Shown here piece after piece: positions 27,765 to 37,595 of a stretch of DNA of 64,000 nucleotides. How positions within the stretch are numbered: position 1 is the stretch's first letter; each line of letters starts with the position of its first letter. This stretch comes from Sulfurimonas sp. UBA2011 (GTDB lineage: Bacteria; Campylobacterota; Campylobacteria; Campylobacterales; Sulfurimonadaceae): NCBI GenBank assembly GCA_002335055.1, contig DDCH01000004.1:1-64000 (forward strand). The letters run 5' to 3'. A model generated the notes under the pieces. The model saw nothing but the letters and a program-made list of their open reading frames with translations, had not been told where the DNA came from and did no database searches. The position numbers and the translations under genes were made by a program.

Positions 27765-28481
27765 TCAAAGAAAGATCTCTACGGCTCTTTTTAAATCCTC
27801 TTTAGTATCTATCCCAAAACCAGTACTACTAACTTTGACCATACTAATCTTTTTTTGATGATAAATAGCACGGAGTTGTTCAAGTTTTTCTATGTCTTCA
27901 ATAGGGGCATCCCTAAGTGTACAGAACTCTTTTAAACTTTTTTTAGCAAAACCGTAAATCCCTATATGTCCAAAGTACTTTGCACCTCCACCTTGGTTAT
28001 AAGGAATTGCACAGCGAGAAAAGTAGATGGCATTGTCAGCATCATCTAAAATAACCTTTACAAGGTTTGGATCCTCTGCTGCTTCTGCATTTATAGCATT
28101 GTAACAGCTTCCCATGATAAAAGGCTCATTTAACTGCTGTAGACTTTTGAGTTTTTTTATAAGTGACTCGACTACACCAGGCTCTATAAATGGTTCATCA
28201 GCTTGAACATTAATAATGAGTTCATCATCTGCTAAGTTTAAAATAGTGGCACATTCGTGAATACGGTCTGTCCCACTTTTATGTGTAGTTGATGTAAGCA
28301 TAGCTTCAATACCATAACTCTTACAAACTTCTATAATCTTTTCATCATCAGCAGCGATCACAACTTTATCTAAGTGTGCTACTCTTTGTGCTGTTCGAAC
28401 TACCATAGGAAGTCCCCCTATATCTGCTAAAACCTTTTGAGGAAAACGTGTTGATGCGAGTCGTGCAGGAATGATTATCAT
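27765..28481 (-). CDS. kdsB: CMP-KDO synthetase
   Basis: Activates 3-deoxy-D-manno-octulosonate with CTP for lipopolysaccharide inner core synthesis. 238 residues. MIIIPARLASTRFPQKVLADIGG (first part is the nucleotide loop), INVQADEPFIEP and FGHIGIYGF motifs are those of KdsB. The start ATG codes MIIIPAR, the usual N-terminus. It is divergent from the methyltransferase gene. Confidence 0.95.
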   Translation of the reverse strand: MIIIPARLASTRFPQKVLADIGGLPMVVRTAQRVAHLDKVVIAADDEKIIEVCKSYGIEAMLTSTTHKSGTDRIHECATILNLADDELIINVQADEPFIEPGVVESLIKKLKSLQQLNEPFIMGSCYNAINAEAAEDPNLVKVILDDADNAIYFSRCAIPYNQGGGAKYFGHIGIYGFAKKSLKEFCTLRDAPIEDIEKLEQLRAIYHQKKISMVKVSSTGFGIDTKEDLKRAVEIFL

Positions 28482-28500
28482 GAGAGTAAAGCCTTTATAG

Positions 28501-28522
28501 GATATAATAACAAAATTATATC
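28501..28522. promoter_or_regulatory. Overlapping face-to-face promoters between kdsB and methyltransferase
   Basis: GATATAAT at 28501-28508 and its reverse complement ATTATATC at 28515-28522 form an inverted repeat. The left arm is a plus-strand TATAAT (28503-28508) for the methyltransferase gene, the right arm a minus-strand TATAAT (28520-28515) for kdsB. The two start sites would lie inside each other's -10 region, so the promoters may compete. It could alternatively be an operator. Confidence 0.45.
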
Positions 28523-28546
28523 TAATTAAAAAGGTCTCTTTCTTAC

Positions 28547-29242
28547 ATGACTCTCTATCAGCCAGAATCAGGATACTCTTATAACTCCGATTCTCTTTTT
28601 TTATATGACTTTATTTCTCGTTTTAATCCAAAAGGAGAACTCCTTGATGTTGGAGCAGGTTGTGGTATAGTAGGTCTACTTCTTGCAAGGGATTTTACTA
28701 AAGTTAAGTTATCAGCTGTTGAGAAACAAGAAGTATTTATAAAGTATGTAAAAAAGAATGCACTCATCAACGAGATAGAATACAGACTTTTTGAGTCAAA
28801 TTTTTTAGAACTTGAAGAAGAGAATAAGTATGACTTTATAGTCTCAAACCCTCCCTTTTACCCTGATGGTGTACAAAAAAGTGAAGATGCCGTACTTCTT
28901 AATGCCAGATATGCTTCAAATCTTCCCCTAGACTTATTTTTTAAAAAAGTGTCCAAACTACTCAAACCTCATTCTCATTTTGTTTTCTGTTATGATCCAA
29001 GTTCATTTGGAGATATATGTAGTGCTATAGCAAAGGTGAAAATGAGAATATGTGATGTACAGTTTGTTCACCCAAAAGAAGAAAAAAAGGCTTCTTTAGT
29101 AATGGTACATGCTAGAAATGGTTCAAAATCTATGATGAAGATTTTAGAACCACTTATTGTTATGTGCGATAATGAATATACACAGATAACAAAAAATATC
29201 TTTATAAAAACAGATACAAAGAGTATAAAATGTCAACTATAA
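28547..29242 (+). CDS. SAM-dependent N6-adenine methyltransferase (TrmN6-like)
   Basis: 231 residues. Rossmann motif LLDVGAGCGIVGLLLA at about 34-49 and catalytic NPPF (in IVSNPPFYPDG, about 101) identify an N6-adenine or N-methyltransferase. The whole pattern with ASNLPLDLFFKKVSKLLKP resembles the YfiC/TrmN6 family that modifies A37 of tRNA-Val. The exact target is inferred. First gene of a plus-strand run reaching ridA; its 3' end overlaps the next gene by 13 bp. Confidence 0.82.
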   Translation: MTLYQPESGYSYNSDSLFLYDFISRFNPKGELLDVGAGCGIVGLLLARDFTKVKLSAVEKQEVFIKYVKKNALINEIEYRLFESNFLELEEENKYDFIVSNPPFYPDGVQKSEDAVLLNARYASNLPLDLFFKKVSKLLKPHSHFVFCYDPSSFGDICSAIAKVKMRICDVQFVHPKEEKKASLVMVHARNGSKSMMKILEPLIVMCDNEYTQITKNIFIKTDTKSIKCQL

Positions 29243-29610
29243 TTAAAAAAAAGGGTTACCCTTATGCCTTTAATCAAGATGCCTGTGCTAGCTGTGAAGG
29301 TAGATGTTGTACGGGGGAGAGTGGTTATATTTATATTTCAAAAGGTGAAATATTTAAGATAGCAGCCTTATTAAATCTAAGTGTTAATGATTTTGGGATA
29401 AAGTATCTCTTTAAACACGGCTATAAGTATTCTATCAAAGAAGTACAGCATGAGGGCTCTTATGAATGTATCTTTTATGATAGAGAAAATAATGGCTGTA
29501 AGATATATCAAGAGAGACCTTCGCAGTGTATAACATTTCCTTTTTGGGATTACTTTAAAACACATGTGGATGAACTCAAAGAAGAATGCCCAGGAATAGT
29601 TGATGATTAA
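29230..29610 (+). CDS. YkgJ family cysteine-cluster protein
   Basis: 126 residues. The cysteines are arranged ACASCEGRCCTG, YECIFYDRENNGCKIY, RPSQC and EECPG, which is the YkgJ-type zinc- or iron-sulfur-binding cluster pattern. Biochemical function is not established for the family. It overlaps the methyltransferase gene upstream and the lipoprotein gene downstream, so it is a tightly packed operon member. Confidence 0.85.
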   Translation: MSTIIKKKGYPYAFNQDACASCEGRCCTGESGYIYISKGEIFKIAALLNLSVNDFGIKYLFKHGYKYSIKEVQHEGSYECIFYDRENNGCKIYQERPSQCITFPFWDYFKTHVDELKEECPGIVDD

Positions 29611-30889
29611 ACTTTGTATCTTTTTTATTAGTGTTATGGTTTTTAGCTCATGCTCCCTAAAAGAGAATGTAAATATACAAGCAAATGAAAAAGCTTTTGT
29701 AGATGAAGATACTTATATACTTTTTGCTCTGCGTGCCGAAGAAGTACACGATAACAAGTCTGCAGCTGATCTTTTTACAACTCTTTATGAAAAATCAGAT
29801 AAAAAAGAGTATATATATCGTTCTCTTGAAAATGATTTGATGGCGAGAGAAAACGAAAAACTCATACAAAGAGTAAATAGTTTACAAAAAGAGAATACTT
29901 CTGATTTTAGTCTAATGAGATACAAGGTAGTTGCACTTTTTGAGTTAAATAGACTTGATGAAGCTATAAAACTTTCAGTTCTTTTAGCGAGTAAGACAAA
30001 AAAACCAAATGATTACCTTTTAACCTCAGATATATATATTAAACGCCAAGAGTTTGATTTGGCTGTGAAGTATCTAGAAAGTGCTTATGCTAAAGAAAAT
30101 AATGAAAAAATACTTGATAAAATGTCTATCATTTTATATGTAAATCTTGGAAGAAAAAAAGAGGCCATTGCACACCTTGAGACTTACTCTAGAATGCTTG
30201 GTTACTCAGAACTAATCTGCCTGCGTTTAATAGCTTTTTATTCTAATGATAACAATATTGATGGATTACTCACAGCGAACTTAAGATTATATGAATTTGA
30301 TAAAAGTCCTAAAGTGGCCAAAAGAATTATTCAGATTTACACATATAAACAAAACTATATTGGTTTGACAAAATTTTTAGAAAAATCCAATAGTAATGAT
30401 GAAGTCCTTCTTCAGTTGTATGCCTCTTTAAAGTATTATGATAAAGCATATGTGCTAGCTTCTAAGTTGTACTCCAAAACTCTTAATATGGATTACTTAG
30501 GTCAGAGTGCTATTTATGAGTATGAAAGTGCTTTAAACCAATCATCTAAAGTTTTACTTAAAAGTGTCATAACTAAGTTAGAAAAAGTTGTACAAGCCAA
30601 CAATCAAACAATTTATCTAAACTATCTCGGTTACATACTCATAGACCATGAAGTAGATATCAAAAAAGGTATGAAGTATATAGATAGAGTCTTAGTATTG
30701 CAACCTAAGTCTGTGTTTTATCTTGACTCTAAAGCATGGGGTTATTACAAACTTGGTGAGTGTAAAAAAGCAGATAAACTTATAAAAGAAGTGGCGAAAA
30801 TGGAAGGTGGTGATGACCCCGAAGTGAAAGTCCATATAATAAAAATAAACAAATGTTTAAAAAATATAAAAGGTAAAAAAAGAAAATGA
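29603..30889 (+). CDS. TPR-repeat lipoprotein
   Basis: About 428 residues. A short hydrophobic leader ends at a lipobox-like FSSC, so it is probably a lipoprotein. The remainder is helical with tetratricopeptide-like repeats (for example [44 protein letters not shown] and a late [16 protein letters not shown]). The start is the ATG at 29603, preceded by AGGAA, 3 bp inside a longer TTG-initiated frame. It overlaps the upstream gene's stop and, by ATGA, trpC. Probably an envelope scaffold; partner unknown. Confidence 0.75.
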   Translation: MIKLCIFFISVMVFSSCSLKENVNIQANEKAFVDEDTYILFALRAEEVHDNKSAADLFTTLYEKSDKKEYIYRSLENDLMARENEKLIQRVNSLQKENTSDFSLMRYKVVALFELNRLDEAIKLSVLLASKTKKPNDYLLTSDIYIKRQEFDLAVKYLESAYAKENNEKILDKMSIILYVNLGRKKEAIAHLETYSRMLGYSELICLRLIAFYSNDNNIDGLLTANLRLYEFDKSPKVAKRIIQIYTYKQNYIGLTKFLEKSNSNDEVLLQLYASLKYYDKAYVLASKLYSKTLNMDYLGQSAIYEYESALNQSSKVLLKSVITKLEKVVQANNQTIYLNYLGYILIDHEVDIKKGMKYIDRVLVLQPKSVFYLDSKAWGYYKLGECKKADKLIKEVAKMEGGDDPEVKVHIIKINKCLKNIKGKKRK

Positions 30890-31677
30890 TTTTAGATGAT
30901 ATTATTAAAAAAACAAAAGAAGATTTAGTTAAACGTGAAAAAGAGTTTTCTCTTGATTGGTTAGGGCGTTCACTCGCATTTAATGCAAGAGCACCTCGTG
31001 ATGTTATCCCTTTTTTACAAGCGACAGAGGAAGACCCATATAGAATTATAAGTGAGGTGAAAAAAGCTTCTCCTTCAAAGGGTGTAATCCGTGAAGACTT
31101 TGATCCTTTAGCAATCGCTCAAGCATATGAACGTGGAGGAGCAAGTGCTATCTCAATACTAACAGAACCACATTTTTTTCAAGGTAGCCTTGATTACCTC
31201 GGTGGGATTCGTCGTTATGTAGGTATACCTCTTCTTCGTAAAGACTTTATAGTTTCAAAGTATCAGGTACTTGAAGCTGTAGTTCATGGTGCTGATTTTA
31301 TTTTACTCATTGCTGCAGCACTCTCTAAAGCTGAACTAAAAGATTTACTGGGTTATACAAGACACTTAGGTATGGAAGCACTTGTTGAGGTCCATGATAA
31401 GAAGGATTTAGTAAAGGCTATTTATGCCGGTGCTGATATTATTGGTATTAACCATAGAAACCTTCAAACATTTGAGATGAATATGAATCTTTGTTATGAC
31501 CTTATCCCTCTTATTCCAAATGGTAAGATTATCGTAGCTGAGAGTGGTATATATGAGCATGGACAACTTGAAGACTTGAGTAAGGCTGGTGTAGATGCAT
31601 TCTTAGTTGGTGAGTCTTTAATGCGAACTGATGATGAAGAGACAGCACTTAGAAATCTCAAAAACGGAGTAGCCTAA
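30886..31677 (+). CDS. trpC: Indole-3-glycerol-phosphate synthase
   Basis: Fourth step of tryptophan synthesis. 263 residues, a single-domain Trp[53 protein letters not shown] and FLVGESLMR are the conserved barrel-strand motifs and include the catalytic Lys and Glu residues. It overlaps the TPR gene by ATGA and is separated from any other trp genes. Confidence 0.96.
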   Translation: MILDDIIKKTKEDLVKREKEFSLDWLGRSLAFNARAPRDVIPFLQATEEDPYRIISEVKKASPSKGVIREDFDPLAIAQAYERGGASAISILTEPHFFQGSLDYLGGIRRYVGIPLLRKDFIVSKYQVLEAVVHGADFILLIAAALSKAELKDLLGYTRHLGMEALVEVHDKKDLVKAIYAGADIIGINHRNLQTFEMNMNLCYDLIPLIPNGKIIVAESGIYEHGQLEDLSKAGVDAFLVGESLMRTDDEETALRNLKNGVA

Positions 31678-31678
31678 T

Positions 31679-32023
31679 ATGCGAAAAATACTTAGTATAA
31701 CTTTGCTTGCATTAGTACTTCTTTTGAGTGCTTGTACACAAGAGACACAAAATAAAATAGGTCGTAGTATTCAAAACTGGACAGGCACAGATGGTGTTTT
31801 AGATGTTTATATGGGTGAAAAACTTGTACAGCGTTATATCAAAATAGATAAACTCTCAACAGCAATTTCTACAAATGGTTTAGAGTCAAGAAATTATAGA
31901 TACGGTTATGGCTATTTAGACATTAATCAAAACTATAAAGTAGATGCAGGTGAAAAAAAGCTTTATTTTGAAGTAAGTAACTTCTCAACGCCATATATCT
32001 TTTATGATAACCCAGGACAGTAA
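31679..32023 (+). CDS. Small lipoprotein of unknown function
   Basis: 114 residues with a clear lipoprotein signal (LLALVLLLSAC, Cys19 or so). The mature part is about 95 residues, rich in Tyr and Asn, with no recognised domain. It sits 1 bp after trpC and 3 bp before dapE, so it is co-transcribed. No function can be assigned. Confidence 0.75.
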   Translation: MRKILSITLLALVLLLSACTQETQNKIGRSIQNWTGTDGVLDVYMGEKLVQRYIKIDKLSTAISTNGLESRNYRYGYGYLDINQNYKVDAGEKKLYFEVSNFSTPYIFYDNPGQ

Positions 32024-32026
32024 ACC

Positions 32027-33124
32027 GTGGATGTAATTGATTTATTTAAATTTTTTCTAAATGCCAAAAGTGAAACACCTGATGATGGTGGATTGTTAGA
32101 TTTTATAGAAGAGTACCTTGAAGGTTTTAATGCAGTACGCGTTGATGTGGGTGATATCAAAAACCTATTTATTTATAAAAAGTTCTCAGAGGGTGAACAC
32201 CTCTGTTTTGCAGGACATGTGGATGTAGTTCCTGCTGGAAGTAACTGGAACACAAACCCATATGAAGCAGTTGAAAAAGACGGTTTTATATATGGTCGTG
32301 GTGCGCAAGACATGAAAAGTGGTTTAGCTGCATTTACACAGGCTGTTAAAGAGACTAGAGAGTTTAAAGGCACACTTTCTCTTATGCTTACTTCAGATGA
32401 AGAGGGCGAGGCTGTAAATGGTACTGTAAAACTATTAGAGTTTTTAGAAAATAATGACTTACTTCCTGATGCCTGTGTAGTTGCTGAACCAACATGCTCA
32501 AATACATTTGGTGATGCAATAAAAGTAGGTCGTCGTGGGTCTATAAATGGTTATGTAACCTTAAAGGGAAAACAAGGCCATGCTGCATATCCTGAAAAAG
32601 CTATAAATCCTATTCATAACATTTCCAAAGTACTTGGAAATATGGCTGGAGTAGACTTAGACAATGGTGATGAGTTTTTCTCACCAAGTAAGTTTGTAGT
32701 TACTGATATCCGTTCAGGCATGCAAGTTACAAATGTAACTCCCAATGAGCTTAAGATGATGTTTAATGTTAGAAACAACACAAAAACTACACAAAAAGAA
32801 GTTACAATGTTTGTAGAAGAACACTTTAAAGGACTCGATTATGAGCTGCGTTTAACACAGGGCTCTTATCCTTTTAGAACTGATACAGATACTAAACTTG
32901 TAAGATTCATTGACAGTGCTATAGAGAGTGTTACAGGTATCAAACCTGAGCACTCAACTGCTGGTGGTACAAGTGATGCACGCTTTATCTCACCAATGGG
33001 TGTAGCTGTAGTAGAGTTTGGAGTTAAAAATGACTCTATACACTCGGTTAATGAGAGAACTACAAGAGCTGAAGTTGAGGACTTGTATAAAGTGTTTAAA
33101 ACTTTAATAGATAACTGGGAGTAA
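32027..33124 (+). CDS. dapE: Succinyl-diaminopimelate desuccinylase
   Basis: 365-residue M20 metallohydrolase in lysine/diaminopimelate synthesis. FAGHVDVVPAG (zinc His and Asp), GRGAQDMKSG (bridging Asp), TSDEEGEAVNGT (catalytic Glu), VGRRGSINGY and the late GGTSDARFI are the DapE hallmarks. The start is GTG just after the lipoprotein stop, with AGGA upstream; no in-frame ATG gives the conserved N-terminus. Confidence 0.94.
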   Translation: MDVIDLFKFFLNAKSETPDDGGLLDFIEEYLEGFNAVRVDVGDIKNLFIYKKFSEGEHLCFAGHVDVVPAGSNWNTNPYEAVEKDGFIYGRGAQDMKSGLAAFTQAVKETREFKGTLSLMLTSDEEGEAVNGTVKLLEFLENNDLLPDACVVAEPTCSNTFGDAIKVGRRGSINGYVTLKGKQGHAAYPEKAINPIHNISKVLGNMAGVDLDNGDEFFSPSKFVVTDIRSGMQVTNVTPNELKMMFNVRNNTKTTQKEVTMFVEEHFKGLDYELRLTQGSYPFRTDTDTKLVRFIDSAIESVTGIKPEHSTAGGTSDARFISPMGVAVVEFGVKNDSIHSVNERTTRAEVEDLYKVFKTLIDNWE

Positions 33125-33126
33125 TT

Positions 33127-33528
33127 ATGAAAAATTTATTATTTATAATCCTATTAGCTACTTCACTTTTTAGTGCAAACTTAGACTGGCCGAGTGATTA
33201 TGACCAAGCTTTAGTAGATGCTAAGCAACAAGACAAGCTTATTTACCTCTTCATTACAAGTGATAACTGCAAGTGGTGTAAGAAGTTTGCAAACACTACA
33301 CTGCAAGATGTAGGCATAAAACAAAGACTCCATAGTGAGTTTATAGCAATTCATATGTCACGCGATGAACATACTATCCCTAAACAGTTTGAAATAGCAC
33401 CCGTGCCAAGACACTACTTTACAGACGCAGAGGGAAATATTTTATATAGTTCTTTAGGTCACCGTGGACTACCGTGCTTTAATGCTTTTATGGATAATGC
33501 ACAAGAAGAATTCGACTTTAACAAATAA
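33127..33528 (+). CDS. Periplasmic thioredoxin-fold protein
   Basis: 133 residues: signal peptide (LLFIILLATSLFSA), then a thioredoxin-like domain with CKWCKKF (CxxC redox pair) and a cis-Pro-like APVPRHYF segment. It resembles the thioredoxin-7 group that reduces or repairs periplasmic thiols. It starts 2 bp after dapE. Redox partner not identified. Confidence 0.82.
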   Translation: MKNLLFIILLATSLFSANLDWPSDYDQALVDAKQQDKLIYLFITSDNCKWCKKFANTTLQDVGIKQRLHSEFIAIHMSRDEHTIPKQFEIAPVPRHYFTDAEGNILYSSLGHRGLPCFNAFMDNAQEEFDFNK

Positions 33529-33559
33529 TATTTGAAAAATAAAATTAAGGAATAAAAAT

Positions 33560-33946
33560 ATGGAACTAGTACAAACAAAAGATGCACCCTCAGCAATAGG
33601 ACCTTACTCTCAAGCTGTAGTTGCAAATGGAATCGTATATACTTCTGGGCAAATCGCTCTAACACCAGAAGGAGGAGATGAACTCTTACGTGAAGATGTA
33701 GTGGTTCAAACCGTTCGTGTTATGAAAAACCTTGAAGCAGTTCTTCTTGAAGCAGGAAGCTCTCTAGATGATGTTTTAAAGACTACTATCTTTTTAGCAG
33801 ATATGGATGACTTCGCTCTTGTGAATGAAGTCTATTCTAAAGCTTTTGGTTCACATAAACCAGCTCGTGCAACAGTAGCTGTAAAAACATTACCTAAAAA
33901 TGCACTTGTAGAAGTTGATGCAGTAGCATTAGTAAAACAGGTTTAA
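33560..33946 (+). CDS. ridA: Reactive enamine/imine deaminase
   Basis: 128-residue RidA (YjgF/YER057c/UK114) protein that hydrolyses reactive 2-aminoacrylate. IGPYSQAVVANGIVYTSGQIAL, the conserved Arg in the KPARATVAVKTLPKNALVEVDAVAL tail (read in parts), and the standard length are diagnostic. AAGGAA ribosome binding site. Last gene of the run before rplU. Confidence 0.94.
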   Translation: MELVQTKDAPSAIGPYSQAVVANGIVYTSGQIALTPEGGDELLREDVVVQTVRVMKNLEAVLLEAGSSLDDVLKTTIFLADMDDFALVNEVYSKAFGSHKPARATVAVKTLPKNALVEVDAVALVKQV

Positions 33947-34032
33947 AAGCTATTTAAACCCAAAAAAAATACAATAATGTGCTAAATACAAAAATTCATC
34001 AAGCATTAAACAAAACTTAAAGCTTGTTTAGA

Positions 34033-34038
34033 TAGAAT
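34033..34038 (+). promoter_or_regulatory. Possible promoter -10 for rplU-rpmA
   Basis: TAGAAT in the 136-bp gap upstream of rplU, about 45 bp before the start. It is a weak match; the gap otherwise shows only A/T-rich sequence. Confidence 0.3.
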
Positions 34039-34082
34039 TGCGCACTTTATTGTAGAAATACATATTTATTTAAGGACCACAA

Positions 34083-34391
34083 ATGTACGCAATTATTAAA
34101 AATGGTGGTAAGCAGTATAAAGTGACAGAGGGTGATGAAATATCATTCGACAAAATGTCTCTTGACGCTGGTACTGTTATAGAAATCAAAGAAGTTTTAG
34201 CTGTTAACGCAGGTGAACTTGTATTCGGAGCTCCTTTTGTTGAAGGCGCAATCGTAACTGCTGTAGTTATGAATGAAGGACGTGAAAGAAAAGTTATTAC
34301 TTTTAAGAAACGTCGTCGTAAAGACAGTAAAGTTAAACGTGGTTTCAGAAGAGACTTCACTCGTGTTAGAATCACGAAAATAGCTGCATAA
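34083..34391 (+). CDS. rplU: 50S ribosomal protein L21
   Basis: 102 residues with [20 protein letters not shown] at the start and the basic [14 protein letters not shown] near the end, matching L21 in full length. It is paired with rpmA 25 bp downstream, as in nearly all bacteria. Confidence 0.97.
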   Translation: MYAIIKNGGKQYKVTEGDEISFDKMSLDAGTVIEIKEVLAVNAGELVFGAPFVEGAIVTAVVMNEGRERKVITFKKRRRKDSKVKRGFRRDFTRVRITKIAA

Positions 34392-34416
34392 GCTAAACTA
34401 AACCTAGGAGCATAAA

Positions 34417-34674
34417 ATGGCACATAAGAAAGGACAGGGTAGTACACAGAATAATCGTGACTCAGCCGGTAGAAGACTTGGTGTGAAAAAGTTCGGTGGG
34501 GAATCTGTTATCGCTGGTAACATTGTAATTCGTCAACGTGGAACTAAAGTTCACCCAGGTAATAACATGGGAATGGGTAAAGATCATACTCTTTATGCAT
34601 TAATTGATGGCGTTGTTAGATTCGAAAGAAAAGACAAAAAACGTCAACAAGTTTCAATTATACCTGCAGTATAA
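34417..34674 (+). CDS. rpmA: 50S ribosomal protein L27
   Basis: 85 residues. [21 protein letters not shown] is the L27 N-terminus (first part shown), and [15 protein letters not shown] and GKDHTLYAL segments follow. The mature N-terminal tail reaches the peptidyl transferase centre. CTAGGAG ribosome binding site. Confidence 0.97.
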   Translation: MAHKKGQGSTQNNRDSAGRRLGVKKFGGESVIAGNIVIRQRGTKVHPGNNMGMGKDHTLYALIDGVVRFERKDKKRQQVSIIPAV

Positions 34675-34679
34675 CTCTA

Positions 34680-34705
34680 CAAATATTTGGGCTTTTGCCC
34701 AGATA
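34680..34705 (+). terminator. Possible weak hairpin after rpmA
   Basis: An 8-bp stem with one G-U pair around ATTTGGGC-TTTT-GCCCAGAT follows the rpmA stop by about 10 bp. It is not followed by a T-run, so it may be an mRNA-stabilising or processing hairpin rather than a terminator before obg. Confidence 0.3.
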
Positions 34706-34809
34706 CTTCATTTGAGAATTTTTACAATTCTAAATAAACAACAAATATTTAATAATTAACTCTTTTCATTGTTAGTAAATTTTTAAGTATTTAACACCAA
34801 GGAAAAAAT

Positions 34810-35910
34810 ATGTTCACAGATAGCGTAGAATTAACAGTTAGTTCAGGAAAAGGTGGACAAGGTTGTGTTGCATTCCGTCGTGAGAAATTTGTACTCAATG
34901 GTGGTCCAAATGGTGGTAATGGTGGAAAAGGTGGTGATGTTTACTTCAAATGTGACAACAATACTCATACACTTTCTCACTTTCAAAGAAAGATGCATAT
35001 AAAAGCTGATGGTGGTAAACCAGGTGAAGGTAGAAACTGTACTGGAAAATCAGGTGATAAAAAAGTTATTATAGTTCCACCTGGAACACAAATTGTTGAT
35101 ATGGAAACAGGTGATGTTCTTTTTGATATGACTACAGATGGTCAAGAAGAGAAGTTTATTCAAGGTGGTAAGGGTGGACTTGGAAATACTCACTTTAAAT
35201 CACCAACAAACCAAAGACCGACATATTCACAACCGGGTGAAAATGGTGAGACTAGGGCTATTAAACTTGATCTTAAGCTTATTGCAGATATCGGTTTAGT
35301 TGGTTTTCCAAATGTTGGAAAGTCTACTCTTATCTCAACTGTTTCAAATGCAAGACCTGAGATAGCAAACTATGAGTTTACAACACTTACTCCTAAGCTT
35401 GGTCAAGTAAACATTGGAGACTATGAGTCATTTGTTATGGCTGATATCCCAGGTATAATTGGTGGAGCACACGAAGGTAAAGGTTTAGGAATTCAGTTCT
35501 TAAGACATATTGAAAGAACTAAAATTCTTCTTTATATGGTTGACTTAGGGAACTATAGAGAGTTAAAAGAGCAGATAGAAGTACTCAAAGATGAAATTGC
35601 TTCATTCTCTGATATTCTCGGTAACTCAAAATTTGCTATCGCTTTAACACGGGTAGATGTAATTCCTCCTGATGAGATAGAAGTTCTTGTAAATGGATTT
35701 TTAGAACTTTTAGGATTAGAAAAATCATATACAAATGAGTTTAACTTTGATTCTAAAATGCCATTTTATGTGCAAGACTCAGCATCAGACGAACTTGGTT
35801 TTGATATAAAAAAACCGTACTTAGTTGCACCTATATCTTCACCAACACATAAAAATATAGATGCATTAAAACATGCACTTTTCAATCTTGTCCAAATAGA
35901 CAGGGTATAA
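34810..35910 (+). CDS. obg: Obg/CgtA ribosome-assembly GTPase
   Basis: 366 residues. A glycine-rich Obg fold (about 1-158, GGPNGGNGGKGGDVYF) precedes the G domain with GFPNVGKST (P-loop), the switch I/DxxG element MADIPGIIGGAHEGKGLG and later G4-type motifs. It acts in late 50S assembly and stress signalling. The C-terminal domain of some Obg proteins is short or absent here. AAGGAAA ribosome binding site; the rplU-rpmA-obg order is widely conserved. Confidence 0.96.
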   Translation: MFTDSVELTVSSGKGGQGCVAFRREKFVLNGGPNGGNGGKGGDVYFKCDNNTHTLSHFQRKMHIKADGGKPGEGRNCTGKSGDKKVIIVPPGTQIVDMETGDVLFDMTTDGQEEKFIQGGKGGLGNTHFKSPTNQRPTYSQPGENGETRAIKLDLKLIADIGLVGFPNVGKSTLISTVSNARPEIANYEFTTLTPKLGQVNIGDYESFVMADIPGIIGGAHEGKGLGIQFLRHIERTKILLYMVDLGNYRELKEQIEVLKDEIASFSDILGNSKFAIALTRVDVIPPDEIEVLVNGFLELLGLEKSYTNEFNFDSKMPFYVQDSASDELGFDIKKPYLVAPISSPTHKNIDALKHALFNLVQIDRV

Positions 35911-35918
35911 GTACTAGA

Positions 35919-36683
35919 ATGAGGCGAATAGTTGTTAAAGTAGGAAGTGCGGTTTTAACACAAGACGGAGAAATTGCATTAAAACGAATGCGTGCACTTG
36001 TTGCATTTCTTGTAGAATTAAAGAAAGAGAATGAAGTTATACTTGTCTCATCAGGTGCAGTTTCAGCTGGATATACAGCTTTAAAACTAGACCGTACGAT
36101 ACTTTCAAATAAGCAAGCTCTAGCAGCTATTGGACAACCTATCCTTTTAGGTAAGTATGCTAAAAAGTTTCTTCCTTTTAATATTATAACTTCACAAGTT
36201 TTAGTAACTGCAGCAAATTTAAACAAACCTGATGATACATCACGTATTAACGACACAATAAACACACTCTTAGTCAATAATATTTTACCTATAATAAATG
36301 AGAATGATGCCACAGCAACTGATGAACTTGAAGTTGGAGATAATGATCAGCTTTCTGCATATATAGCAAAAGATACTGGTGCAGACTTACTTATAATACT
36401 CTCTGATATTGATGCTTACTATGATGCGGACCCTAGAGAACATATACATGCAGAAGTTCTAAAAGTTGTAAATACAATTAGTGAAGAAGAACTAAATTGC
36501 TCTCCTACTCCAAATAATGTTTTTGCAACAGGTGGTATTGTCACAAAACTAAAAGCGGCTTCGTACTTACTTGAAGCAAATATTGATACATTTTTAGCAA
36601 GTGGATTTGACTTAAGAGATGCAAAGTCATTTGCCTTACATTCGACACATATTGGTGGCACACTTTTTACAAAGGTTAAGTAG
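35919..36683 (+). CDS. proB: Glutamate 5-kinase (short form without PUA domain)
   Basis: First step of proline synthesis. 254 residues of the amino-acid-kinase fold: VVKVGSAVLT, VSSGAVSAG, NENDATATDEL, GDNDQLSAYIA and FATGGIVTKLKAA. The C-terminal PUA domain of E. coli ProB (about 367 residues) is absent, as usual in epsilonproteobacteria. It lies 8 bp after obg and abuts fmt. Confidence 0.95.
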   Translation: MRRIVVKVGSAVLTQDGEIALKRMRALVAFLVELKKENEVILVSSGAVSAGYTALKLDRTILSNKQALAAIGQPILLGKYAKKFLPFNIITSQVLVTAANLNKPDDTSRINDTINTLLVNNILPIINENDATATDELEVGDNDQLSAYIAKDTGADLLIILSDIDAYYDADPREHIHAEVLKVVNTISEEELNCSPTPNNVFATGGIVTKLKAASYLLEANIDTFLASGFDLRDAKSFALHSTHIGGTLFTKVK

Positions 36684-37595
36684 ATGTTAAATGTGATTTT
36701 TATGGGAACACCTGAGTATGCACAGATGATTTTAGAACGTCTTATTAAAGAAGAGAGTATCAATGTGGTGGCAGTTTATACACAACCTGATAAACCTGTA
36801 GGTCGTAAAAAAATAATAACAGCCCCAGAAGTTAAAGTTATGGCTGCATTACATAATATTAATGTATATCAACCTAATAGACTTCGCGATGAAGATACGG
36901 TTAGTGAGCTGTTGAAAATTGAATGTGACTACATTGTTGTAGCTGCTTATGGACAGATACTCCCTCGTGCCATTCTTGATCATGCACCTTGTATTAACCT
37001 CCATGCTTCTATCCTTCCACAATATCGTGGAGCAAGTCCGATTCAACAAACTTTACTTAACGATGACAAAGAGACAGGTGTAACGGCTATGCTTATGGAA
37101 GAGGGCCTTGATACTGGTGATATCTTAAAAATAGATACAATAGCCGTACCTAATGATATGATGGTTGAGACTCTGTTTGAAAGACTTACTGAGGTTGCAA
37201 CAAACTTAACAGTAGATGTACTTAAAAACTTTGAGATATACAAACCTCTTAAACAAAATGATGCAGAGTCAACACACTGTAAAAAAATAAGAAAACAAGA
37301 TGGTTTAGTTTCGTTTAATGATGCACATATCTTATATAATAAGTATCGTGCGTTTACTCCATGGCCTGGAGTTTATTTAGAGTCTGGTATGAAGCTGAAA
37401 AAACTTGATTTAGTAGATAAGTGTGCTGTTGGACAAGCTGGACAAATTCTTGAAATAGCTAATGACTTTATAGTCGTTTCTTGTGAAAAGGGTAGTGTGA
37501 AAATTTATACTGTTCAACCGCAATCAAAAAAAGAGATGAGTATTATCTCTTATATTAATGGAAAAAGATTGGGACTTGAAGACACTTTACTTTGA
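36684..37595 (+). CDS. fmt: Methionyl-tRNA formyltransferase
   Basis: 303 residues. VIFMGTPEYA (N-terminus), CINLHASILPQYRGASPIQ (formyl-transfer active site with catalytic Asn and His) and MLMEEGLDTGDIL are diagnostic. It formylates initiator Met-tRNA. It begins immediately after the proB stop and overlaps the start of birA by up to 38 bp. Confidence 0.96.
   Translation: MLNVIFMGTPEYAQMILERLIKEESINVVAVYTQPDKPVGRKKIITAPEVKVMAALHNINVYQPNRLRDEDTVSELLKIECDYIVVAAYGQILPRAILDHAPCINLHASILPQYRGASPIQQTLLNDDKETGVTAMLMEEGLDTGDILKIDTIAVPNDMMVETLFERLTEVATNLTVDVLKNFEIYKPLKQNDAESTHCKKIRKQDGLVSFNDAHILYNKYRAFTPWPGVYLESGMKLKKLDLVDKCAVGQAGQILEIANDFIVVSCEKGSVKIYTVQPQSKKEMSIISYINGKRLGLEDTLL

Noticed and set aside
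34070..34447. Minus-strand frame of 125 codons over rplU-rpmA
   Set aside because: It covers two certain ribosomal protein genes and has no independent signal.
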